The notes under the pieces: model-generated
The model's database searches: none
The model's input: the letters and a program-made list of their open reading frames with translations, nothing else
What the model was told of the DNA's origin: nothing
Position numbers and translations under genes: made by a program
Origin: an uncultured Clostridia bacterium
GTDB taxonomy: Bacteria > Bacillota > Clostridia > TANB77 > CAG-508
NCBI GenBank assembly: GCA_947623615.1
Contig: CANQHH010000085.1
Span: forward strand, 1 to 5,703
Direction: 5' to 3'
Length of the DNA: 5,703 nt
Shown: positions 1 to 5,703 of the stretch, one piece after another
How the letters are laid out: every line of letters begins with the position of its first letter
How positions within the stretch are numbered: position 1 is the first letter of the stretch

Positions 1-779
1 ATTACTCCATTTAAGTTTACTTCTACCTCTTTTATTCCATCAACATCAGTAATTTCTACCAATAATTCATCATTTTCCACTCTTAAGTTTATTCCTGTTT
101 TATATGATACTATTATTATTTGTTCATGAACATGTATATTACCTGATTTATCAACAGCAGTAACTACAAGATTATTTTCTCCAATATCTAATTTTAAAAC
201 ATAATTTATAGTTTTCTTGTCTTCAGCTTCTGATCTATCAATTCTAATTTCATCAGAATCATTAACTTTATATGTTATATAATCCATTTCAGTTTCATCT
301 GTTGCAGTAATTTTTATTTGACTATTATTTTTTTCTCCTTCATCAATGTTTATACTAGGTTTTGTAGTATCTATTCCTTCTGTAATATACTGTTTATTAT
401 ATTGTACAGCTCTACCATTTTTTTCTTCTACTATAACCTTTAATGTACTGTTTTCTATAGGTAACATTATTTCTTCTCTTATATATTTTTTTCCTTCTGC
501 AGGAATTATTGTTTCTTCAGAATTATTCCAACTATATTTTAAATTAACCATATCATTTGTACTATTAACTTTTACAACCGCATTGTCATTTTTTCTTGAC
601 ATATGGACTATAGGTAAATTTTCTGTGTTTCTACCTAATGTGCTTTTATACATAGCATATGATGAATGACCAATTAAAAATATACTAAATACAATTGTAA
701 TAAATGCAAAAAACTTTACTATATTGGCTATCTCAACTGTTGATTTCTTCTTATCTTCTACCATTAAAATTTGATTCAT
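1..779 (-). CDS. Membrane-anchored Ig-like domain protein, 3' end outside the window
   Basis: The frame is open from ATG 779 to the left edge: 259 complete codons without a stop. Residues 1-22 are polar with a KKK cluster at 10-12. Residues 23-37 are hydrophobic and fit a signal anchor, although 'SYA' at 40-42 could be a signal-peptidase site. The rest is beta-rich and probably extracellular. Residues about 50-133 form a first module of uncertain family. 'DTTKPSINI' near 137 starts an Ig-like module containing 'ITATDET' (157-163) and 'AVDKSGN' (208-214). A further module begins with 'VEITDVDGIKEV' (241-252). The 'D-T-x-P' entry and 'A.D.sGN' turn are typical of bacterial Ig-like surface repeats. 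M1 is preferred over M6 (base 764) because GAGGAG sits 10 bases upstream of M1. It follows the giant repeat gene on the same strand but has its own promoter. No enzymatic motif is visible; its function is unknown and it may be a large envelope protein. Confidence 0.85.
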   Translation of the reverse strand, partial: MNQILMVEDKKKSTVEIANIVKFFAFITIVFSIFLIGHSSYAMYKSTLGRNTENLPIVHMSRKNDNAVVKVNSTNDMVNLKYSWNNSEETIIPAEGKKYIREEIMLPIENSTLKVIVEEKNGRAVQYNKQYITEGIDTTKPSINIDEGEKNNSQIKITATDETEMDYITYKVNDSDEIRIDRSEAEDKKTINYVLKLDIGENNLVVTAVDKSGNIHVHEQIIIVSYKTGINLRVENDELLVEITDVDGIKEVEVNLNGV

Positions 780-789
780 ATATTAAATT

Positions 790-795
790 CTCCTC
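790..795 (-). promoter_or_regulatory. Ribosome binding site for the Ig-like protein gene
   Basis: GAGGAG on the minus strand lies 10 bases before ATG 779. The spacing is slightly long but acceptable, and it decides for this start over the in-frame ATG at 764, which would be 25 bases away. Confidence 0.8.
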
Positions 796-815
796 ACAGA
801 AATATTACTTCATAG

Positions 816-844
816 ATTATATCACAAGGTTTCATCAATGTAAA
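816..844 (-). promoter_or_regulatory. Sigma-A-type promoter with extended -10, driving the Ig-like protein gene
   Basis: Read on the minus strand, a TTTACA -35 (839-844) is followed by a 17-bp spacer and a perfect TATAAT -10 (816-821), preceded by TGA (822-824), which is the extended -10 form. The expected transcription start is near 808-810, giving a leader of about 30 bases before ATG 779. Just upstream is an A/T-rich tract (about 848-860) that could act as an UP-like element. It lies downstream of the large gene's terminator, so the second gene need not depend on read-through. Confidence 0.82.
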
Positions 845-898
845 CCACAAATTTTTCATTATTTTCACTCTTTCAAATTTCCTATCGTATTCAAATGC

Positions 899-934
899 AA
901 AAAAAGTTTCAGAACTTAATCTGAAACTTTTTTT
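899..934 (-). terminator. Rho-independent terminator of the large gene, possibly bidirectional
   Basis: A perfect 14-bp inverted repeat has arms at 899-912 and 921-934 and an 8-base loop. The core GTTTCAG/CTGAAAC is flanked by seven A on one side and seven T on the other. It begins 12 bases after the TAA at 947. On the minus strand the stem ends in seven T. Because the arms carry A and T runs on both sides it could also stop plus-strand transcription. Only six of the 14 pairs are G-C, so efficiency is uncertain. Confidence 0.88.
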
Positions 935-946
935 GTTTTAATTATA

Positions 947-3900
947 TTAGATTACAAATTTTCTAATCAATATAACTCCTCCAGCTAATAGTGCTAACAT
1001 TCCTCCTGCAATTAGTACATAATTCTCACCTATACCTGTTGCTATAGATAGGATTACTGATGCTTCATCTATATCATCTTCTCTTTCTCTTCTGTTATTT
1101 GGAATAGAATCAACATCTGGTGAATTGCTTTCATTGTAATCTTTGCTTATCTCAGCCCAGTTTTGTTTTAGTCCTAAATTCTTTGAACTGTTTTTCCATT
1201 TTAATGTTATTTCAATTACAGCACTTTCTCCTGGTTTTAATAATTTATCTTTTAATTGATCTGTTGTTGCAACTTTGCCATCTTTTGAAATCTTCCATTT
1301 TGGATTATCTTTTTTAATAAATTCTAGACCTTCTGGTATATAATCTGTAATTTCTGTAGCATATCCTTCAATCTCGCCTTGGTTTGTAATTTTAATTTTG
1401 TATGTGTATTTTATTACTGCTGCTTTTATACTGTTTTGTCTTAAATCTATTTTTACAATTGGTTCTGGTTGTACCCCAAATTTATGTCCTGTTTTTGTTG
1501 TAGTTTTCTTTCCGTCAAGTTCCATACTATATTCTGTTACTATTTTTTCTAATGCTAAATCAAAGTATTTTACTTTTACTTTCTCTTTATCAATATCGTC
1601 CTCTTTATCCTCATCATTGTCTGGAGTAGAGTCTATATCTTCTACAGGGTTTCCATCCTCATCTGTATCTTCAGATATCTGAGCTATATTTATTAATATT
1701 CTATCAGATGTATTTGGTTCTATTACTCTAAATGCTATTTTTACATCTTTGTAATCTGGCATTGTCATTGTTTCTCTATCAAATGCTTCTAATTTATTCT
1801 TTCTCTTTGTTGCATCTTCTTGCTCTTTTGATAGATAATCAGTTCTTAAACTTGTTGCCTCTTTAATATTATTAGTTTCTGTTCCATCTTCCTTACACAT
1901 CTTCCATCTGTATTCTTTATTTAACTCATTATCTGGTAAAAATTCTAATCCTTCTGGAATATCATCTTTTATTTCCTTTGCATATCCAGCTTGATTTCCT
2001 TCATTAAATACTCTTATTGTATATGTTACAATGTCATTGTTTGCAACTTCTACAGGATCTTTTGTATGTTTATATACATATTTACCATTTTCTATAGTGA
2101 ATACTGGTACTCTATTTGTTACTTCTTTATCATTTACTCCTGTAATGAATTTTCTTAATGCTAAATCGAATTTTTGTATTATAACTTTCTCAAAATCATC
2201 ATCATCTTGTTGTCCAGGTATATATTCATCTCCTCTTTGGATTTTGTCATCATTATATCCTGGTAAGTCTTTATCTTCTGGCAATTTTACGTTATCATCT
2301 TGAGAATCTCTATCTGGTATATCTGTACCTTCACTGTCTGAACTACTTGATATATCTGCTATGTTTGTAATCTTCTCTGCTGTTCCAGTATCTTTTACTT
2401 TACATTTAATTTTAACATCAATATAATCTAATTTTGTTCCATCAAATGCATTTAATATTACTTTATCTGTTCCTTCTTTTCTATTATTGTATATAGTATC
2501 TCTGTTTGCAGAATATTTAGTATTTGGTGATGTTATATCTGTTGTTACTGTTCTTCCGTCTTCTGATACTGTCCATCCATATTGTGCATTAAGTTCATCA
2601 TTTATTATAAATTCTAACCATTCTGGTAAATGATCTTTTATTTCATGTACATATCCATCTATTTCACCTTCATTATATACTCTTATTGTATATATTACAT
2701 TATCTCCAACAGCAACGCTAACTGGTACTTTAGTATGATTATAATTAGCTGTTTTTTCTCCATTTAATAAAGGTCTTATATCTACACTAGGCTCTCTTAG
2801 TAGTTTTCCATTTTGGTCTACTAAATCTTTGTCATTTACTGAAGTAATAAATTTTCTTAATGATAAGTCAAATTCTTTTCCTGGTAATACTAAATCTTCA
2901 TAATCGTCATCATCTTCTTGACTATCTTTATAATATTCTTTATATACATTATCCGGAGTTGAGTCTCTATCAGGTGTTTTATTTCCATCTTTATCACTTT
3001 GGTCTGTAATTTCTGCTATATTTCTTAATGATGTATCAGTTGATTTTACTTTTGCAATTACTTGACATTCAATCTGTACATCAATGTAATCTAATTTTGT
3101 TCCATCAAATGCTTTTAATAATACTTTATCTTCTTCTTGTCTTCTAGAATTATATATTTCTTTCTGATTTTCTTTATTTGCTGTATCTGGTGATGTAATA
3201 TCTGTTGAAATTGTTCTTCCATCTACACCTAATTTCCATCCATACTTTTTATTTAATTCGCTATTTTCTACAAATTTTAATCCATCTGGTAAATAATCTG
3301 TAACTTCTCTTACATATGCATCAATTTTACCTTCGTTATATACTCTCATTGTATATACTACAATGTCGTTAGTATGAACTTCTAAAGGATTTTTTGGATG
3401 TACTTTTTCTGCTGTTGTATAGCTATCTCCACCATCTCTCAATTTTGCCAATTCTTCATCTGTAATATTAGGCTCTCTTGATTGTGTTGGTGCTGTATTA
3501 TTTATTTTTGTAATGAATTTTCTTAATGCTAAATCGATTTTTTCTTCTCCAAGTACTAGTTTCTCGTAATCGTCATCATCTTGTTGACTTTCTTCTTTTT
3601 CATCATATTTGTCTTTGTCAACATTTCCTGGTTGTGAATCTCTATCTGGAATGTCTTTATTTCCTTCACTATCACTATGTTCTGTAATTTCTGCTATATT
3701 TCTTAAACTCTTAGATGTAGCTCCTGGTTCAGCTGTGACTTGACATTCTATTTTAACATCAATGTAATCTAATTCTTTTCCATCAAATGCTTTTAATAAT
3801 ACTTTATCATCTTCTTGTCTTCTAGTACTATATATTTCTTTTTGATTTTCTTTATTAGCTGTATCTGGTGATGTAATATCTGTTGAAATTGTCTTTCCAT

Positions 3901-5703
3901 CTTCTGATACTGTCCATCCATATTTTGCATTTAACTGACTATCATCTACATATTTTAATCCTTCTGGTAAATGGTCTGTAATTATTCTTACATATCCATC
4001 TATATCACCCTCATTATATACTCTTATTGTATATATTACTCTGTCGTTTGTGTTTACTTTTAGAGCATTTTTTGGATGTACTTTATTTGCTGTTGTATAG
4101 TCATCTAAACCATCTCTTAATTTTGCTAACTCTTCATCTGTAATGTTAGGCTCTCTTGATTGCTCTGGTGCTTTATCATTTATTTGTGTAATAAATTTTC
4201 TTAATGCTAAGTCAAATTCTACAATTTCTAATCTTTCGAAATCATCATCATCTTCTTGACTTTCTTCCTTTTTGTCATATTCATCTGGGTTTACATTGTC
4301 TGGCTCTGAATCTCTATCTGGTACACTCTCATCACCAGTACTATCACTTTGTCTTGATATTTCAGCTACGTTTCTTAAACTTTTAGCTGTAGCTCCTGCT
4401 TCTGCTATAACTTGACATTCAACTTGTACATCAATGTGATCTAATTCTGTTCCGTTAAATGCTTTTAATAATACTTTATCGTCTTCTGTCCTTCTAGTAT
4501 TATATATTTCTTTTTGATTTTCTTTGTTTTCTGTGTCAGGTGATGTTATGTCTGTTGTGATTTTTCCTGAACCATCCTCTGCTTGTTTCCAACCATATTT
4601 AATATTTAAACTACTATCTGGTAAGAATTTTAATCCTTCTGGTATATAATCTGTTATTTCTTTAACATATCCATCTATAACACCTTCATTATATACTCTT
4701 ATTGTATATATTACTTTATCGTTTGTACGAACCCTTAATGGATATTTTGGATGAACTTTATCTGCTGTAAGTTTTTGTCCATTTCTTAATGCTTCTATTT
4801 CTGCATCTGAAATTTGTGGTTCTCTTGATTCAGCAGGTTCATTGCCATTTACTTGTGTAATAAATTTTCTTAATGCTAAATCCATTCTTTCTCCTGGAAT
4901 TACTAATTTTTCAAAGTCATCATCATCTTGTCTACCTTTCCAATGGTAAGTTGGATCATTTGAAACATCTTTATTTTCGTCATTTCCTTTATAATTATCC
5001 ATATTGTCTTTAGTAACACCTGGATCTGTTGCTGGACTTGTTGATGGCTCTGAATCTCTATCATCTCCTACTTGATCTGTAATGTCTTTATTATCAACTG
5101 AGTCATGTTCTTTTGATATCCATGCTACGTTTGTTAATACAACATCTTTCTTTGAATTTTGTGTTTTTGTTACTGTACATATTATAGTAAGTGTTTCTGA
5201 ATCTGGGTCTCCACTTGTATATGCTGATAATTTATCTGTTCTTTCACTCTTTCTTGTGAATGTAACTTTATTATTTACATCATCATAATTTGCATCAAAT
5301 TTTTGAGCTGTTGCTTCATCCATTCTTTCATAATGTAATCCATCTGGTAATTGATCTATAATCTCAGTTGCATATCCGTCTTTTTCACCTTCATTATATA
5401 CTGTAATATTATATGTAACTGTATCTCCTGTTTTTACTTCAACTGGATCTTTTCTATGATTATAGTCTGCTGTTCCATTTGTATCTATTTTAGATTCATC
5501 AATATCTGGTACTCTTGATCTATTATCTGTTGCTAAGACTGTATCATTTACTTTTGTTATGTATTTTCTTAATGCTAAGTCAAATACTTTTTTCTCTGGC
5601 TTCAATACTAATTTTTCAAAGTCATCATCATCTTGTCTACCTTTCCAGTAATAATCTGAATTATCTGAAACATCATTATTGTTGTCATCACCTTTATAAT
5701 TCT
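947..5703 (-). CDS. Giant multi-domain surface protein of tandem DUF11 / isopeptide-forming fimbrial-type repeats, 5' end outside the window
   Basis: Predicted cell-surface stalk or adhesin. The frame is open to the right edge; the first apparent start, at 5605, is a TTG that is really the Leu of the linker 'EKLVL', so the true start lies outside. Counting residues from that codon (1552 to the TAA at 947-949), seven repeats begin at about 8, 241, 464, 690, 912, 1146 and 1348. Each opens with a 'FDLALRKFIT'-like strand, then 'V.YTIRVYNEG', 'EITDYLPEGL', a 'LRNIAEI' strand and a 'DRDS.PDNV' turn, and closes with an acidic linker. The strand patterns fit the DUF11 and isopeptide-forming fimbrial D2-like domains of Gram-positive surface proteins. 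A hydrophobic segment near 1529-1547, followed by Arg-Lys, anchors the C-terminus; there is no LPXTG. A signal peptide is expected upstream but cannot be seen. The gene has its own terminator. The architecture is firm; ligand and biological role are unknown. Confidence 0.93.
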   Translation of the reverse strand, partial: NYKGDDNNNDVSDNSDYYWKGRQDDDDFEKLVLKPEKKVFDLALRKYITKVNDTVLATDNRSRVPDIDESKIDTNGTADYNHRKDPVEVKTGDTVTYNITVYNEGEKDGYATEIIDQLPDGLHYERMDEATAQKFDANYDDVNNKVTFTRKSERTDKLSAYTSGDPDSETLTIICTVTKTQNSKKDVVLTNVAWISKEHDSVDNKDITDQVGDDRDSEPSTSPATDPGVTKDNMDNYKGNDENKDVSNDPTYHWKGRQDDDDFEKLVIPGERMDLALRKFITQVNGNEPAESREPQISDAEIEALRNGQKLTADKVHPKYPLRVRTNDKVIYTIRVYNEGVIDGYVKEITDYIPEGLKFLPDSSLNIKYGWKQAEDGSGKITTDITSPDTENKENQKEIYNTRRTEDDKVLLKAFNGTELDHIDVQVECQVIAEAGATAKSLRNVAEISRQSDSTGDESVPDRDSEPDNVNPDEYDKKEESQEDDDDFERLEIVEFDLALRKFITQINDKAPEQSREPNITDEELAKLRDGLDDYTTANKVHPKNALKVNTNDRVIYTIRVYNEGDIDGYVRIITDHLPEGLKYVDDSQLNAKYGWTVSEDGKTISTDITSPDTANKENQKEIYSTRRQEDDKVLLKAFDGKELDYIDVKIECQVTAEPGATSKSLRNIAEITEHSDSEGNKDIPDRDSQPGNVDKDKYDEKEESQQDDDDYEKLVLGEEKIDLALRKFITKINNTAPTQSREPNITDEELAKLRDGGDSYTTAEKVHPKNPLEVHTNDIVVYTMRVYNEGKIDAYVREVTDYLPDGLKFVENSELNKKYGWKLGVDGRTISTDITSPDTANKENQKEIYNSRRQEEDKVLLKAFDGTKLDYIDVQIECQVIAKVKSTDTSLRNIAEITDQSDKDGNKTPDRDSTPDNVYKEYYKDSQEDDDDYEDLVLPGKEFDLSLRKFITSVNDKDLVDQNGKLLREPSVDIRPLLNGEKTANYNHTKVPVSVAVGDNVIYTIRVYNEGEIDGYVHEIKDHLPEWLEFIINDELNAQYGWTVSEDGRTVTTDITSPNTKYSANRDTIYNNRKEGTDKVILNAFDGTKLDYIDVKIKCKVKDTGTAEKITNIADISSSSDSEGTDIPDRDSQDDNVKLPEDKDLPGYNDDKIQRGDEYIPGQQDDDDFEKVIIQKFDLALRKFITGVNDKEVTNRVPVFTIENGKYVYKHTKDPVEVANNDIVTYTIRVFNEGNQAGYAKEIKDDIPEGLEFLPDNELNKEYRWKMCKEDGTETNNIKEATSLRTDYLSKEQEDATKRKNKLEAFDRETMTMPDYKDVKIAFRVIEPNTSDRILINIAQISEDTDEDGNPVEDIDSTPDNDEDKEDDIDKEKVKVKYFDLALEKIVTEYSMELDGKKTTTKTGHKFGVQPEPIVKIDLRQNSIKAAVIKYTYKIKITNQGEIEGYATEITDYIPEGLEFIKKDNPKWKISKDGKVATTDQLKDKLLKPGESAVIEITLKWKNSSKNLGLKQNWAEISKDYNESNSPDVDSIPNNRREREDDIDEASVILSIATGIGENYVLIAGGMLALLAGGVILIRKFVI
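950..1066 (-). other. C-terminal membrane anchor of the large protein
   Basis: Residues 1514-1552. A short 'VILSIATGIGEN' lead is followed by a Leu/Gly/Ala/Ile/Val-rich segment (about 1529-1547) and a tail containing Arg-Lys. The layout is that of a Gram-positive sorting signal or C-terminal anchor, but no LPXTG is present. The nearest thing is 'SIATG', which keeps only the Thr-Gly. Stable membrane anchoring and processing by a non-canonical sortase are both possible. Confidence 0.8.
1067..1564 (-). repeat. R7: membrane-proximal cap domain, shortest copy
   Basis: Residues 1348-1513. Candidate cross-link residues are Lys1354 (in 'ALEKIV', with Glu replacing the usual Arg), Asp1421 and Asn1482 (in 'QNWAEI'). 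The Lys-to-Asn distance is 128 residues against 145-166 in the others, because the middle insertion is missing. It ends with 'DVDSIPNN' and EDDID, directly before the membrane anchor. Confidence 0.87.
1571..2170 (-). repeat. R6: DUF11/isopeptide-type domain, divergent copy
   Basis: Residues 1146-1345. Candidate cross-link residues are Lys1152, Asp1214 and Asn1306. It lacks 'TDITSP' and instead has a charged segment with several Lys and Glu residues (about 1248-1275). The closing turn is 'EDIDSTPDN', the form common in DUF11 adhesins, and the linker is EDDID rather than DDDD. Confidence 0.87.
2177..2872 (-). repeat. R5: DUF11/isopeptide-type domain, mosaic copy
   Basis: Residues 912-1143. Candidate cross-link residues are Lys918, Asp991 and Asn1081. 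The front part ('TANYNHTKVPVSV') resembles R1 and R6, while the middle ('YGWTVSEDG', 'TTDITSP', 'FDGTKLDYIDV') resembles R3 and R4. The glycine of the usual 'LPEGL' is Trp here (LPEWL). It has a longer linker with 'LPGYNDDK' before QDDDDFE. Confidence 0.88.
2885..3538 (-). repeat. R4: DUF11/isopeptide-type domain, R2-R4 subfamily
   Basis: Residues 690-907. Candidate cross-link residues are Lys696, Asp770 and Asn862. It shares 'REPNITDEELAKLRDG' with R3, but has 'KLGVDG' where R3 and R5 have 'TVSEDG'. The linker is shortened and closes with EDDDDYEDLVL. Confidence 0.9.
3551..4216 (-). repeat. R3: DUF11/isopeptide-type domain, R2-R4 subfamily
   Basis: Residues 464-685. Candidate cross-link residues are Lys470, Asp544 and Asn636. 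By eye it matches R4 at roughly three quarters of positions, with stretches of identical DNA over 30 bases long around the 'TDITSPDT' coding region, which points to a fairly recent duplication. It closes with QDDDDYEKLVL. Confidence 0.9.
4226..4885 (-). repeat. R2: DUF11/isopeptide-type domain, R2-R4 subfamily
   Basis: Residues 241-460. Candidate cross-link residues are Lys247, Asp319 and Asn412. It carries the subfamily marks 'REP.I', 'KVHPK.PL', 'KYGW', 'TDITSPDT', 'NKENQKEIY' and 'DKVLLKAF'. It closes with 'DRDSEPDNV' and the linker EDDDDFE. Confidence 0.9.
4898..5584 (-). repeat. R1: DUF11/isopeptide-type domain plus long linker
   Basis: Residues 8-236. Candidate cross-link residues are Lys14, Asp84 and Asn159 (in 'TNVAWI'). 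It differs from R2-R5 in lacking the 'YGW' and 'TDITSP' motifs and in using 'YNHRKDPVEV' before the main strand, a front part like those of R5 and R6. It has an extended linker rich in Asp, Asn and Ser between 'DRDSEP' (182-187) and DDDD (227-230). Confidence 0.88.
5606..5703 (-). repeat. R0: C-terminal linker of an upstream repeat copy (partial)
   Basis: In frame with the large gene, this encodes 'NYKGDD', an Asn/Asp-rich stretch, then 'YYWKGRQDDDDFEKLV'. It closely matches the linker that closes R1 ('NYKGND' ... 'YHWKGRQDDDDFEKLV' at residues 204-235). This shows that at least one more repeat precedes R1 and that R0 and R1 share an unusual Trp-containing linker not found after R2-R7. Confidence 0.9.

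Noticed and set aside
121..132. Perfect 12-base palindrome TGTTCATGAACA, resembling an operator half-site pair
   Set aside because: It lies well inside the coding region of the Ig-like gene (residues V-H-E-Q) with no promoter near it; chance is the simplest explanation.
346..669. Plus-strand 107-codon open frame with hydrophobic residues
   Set aside because: It lies fully antisense to the Ig-like gene, has no Shine-Dalgarno site, and its Phe/Leu/Ile/Ser-rich content is what the complement of a Lys/Glu/Asn-rich AT-rich gene gives.
704..919. Plus-strand 71-codon open frame reaching into the intergenic gap
   Set aside because: It has no ribosome binding site, overlaps the promoter, the start of the Ig-like gene and half of the terminator stem, and shows no recognisable domain.
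2177..4885. CRISPR-like or mobile-element origin for the regularly spaced DNA repeats
   Set aside because: The repeats are about 660 bases long, in frame, diverged in the way of protein domains, and have no spacers, inverted ends or transposase.
1120..5288. Several plus-strand open frames of 60-94 codons inside the large gene
   Set aside because: All are antisense to the repeats; their similar-looking sequences only mirror the repeated coding DNA.
947..5703. Internal thioester adhesin domain, because of the recurring 'ECQV' Cys-Gln
   Set aside because: Gram-positive thioester domains join a Cys and a Gln far apart in the sequence and have other motifs that are not present; here the Cys sits in a regular beta-strand and is replaced by Phe or Ile in R6 and R7.

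Overview
The window is an AT-rich stretch with TAA stops, many AGA, ATA and TTA codons, Shine-Dalgarno and sigma-A-like signals, and TGG (not TGA) for tryptophan. This suggests a low-GC Firmicute under the standard bacterial code, most plausibly a clostridial gut or anaerobe lineage. That placement is inference; no phylogenetic marker is present.

Both genes lie on the minus strand and both run off the window. From the right edge down to base 947 is most of a very large surface protein: at least 1584 residues are visible and the N-terminus is outside. It is seven tandem copies (R1-R7, plus the tail of an eighth, R0) of a DUF11 / isopeptide-forming fimbrial-type domain, each about 165-230 residues with its linker. 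It ends in one membrane-spanning segment and a short basic tail. In every complete copy a Lys in the first strand, an Asp in the 'D-x-(L/I)-P' motif and an Asn in a late strand are kept, the arrangement expected for intramolecular Lys-Asn isopeptide cross-links. The copies are joined by very acidic DDDD(F/Y)E or EDDID linkers. R2, R3 and R4 are close relatives, R1, R5 and R6 share a different front part, and R5 looks like a mosaic.

The 167-bp gap at 780-946 is compact. It holds a 14-bp-stem terminator just after the large gene's stop codon, then a near-consensus promoter (TTTACA, 17 bp, TGATATAAT) and a Shine-Dalgarno site for the second gene.

The second gene (779 to base 1, 3' end outside) encodes a protein with a cytoplasmic N-terminus, one transmembrane segment or uncleaved signal anchor, and Ig-like beta-sandwich modules outside. 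Together the two look like a cell-surface locus: a long, stiff, probably cross-linked stalk or adhesin, and a separately transcribed Ig-like envelope protein. A direct interaction between them is not shown by the sequence. No RNA gene, mobile element, CRISPR array or origin was seen.
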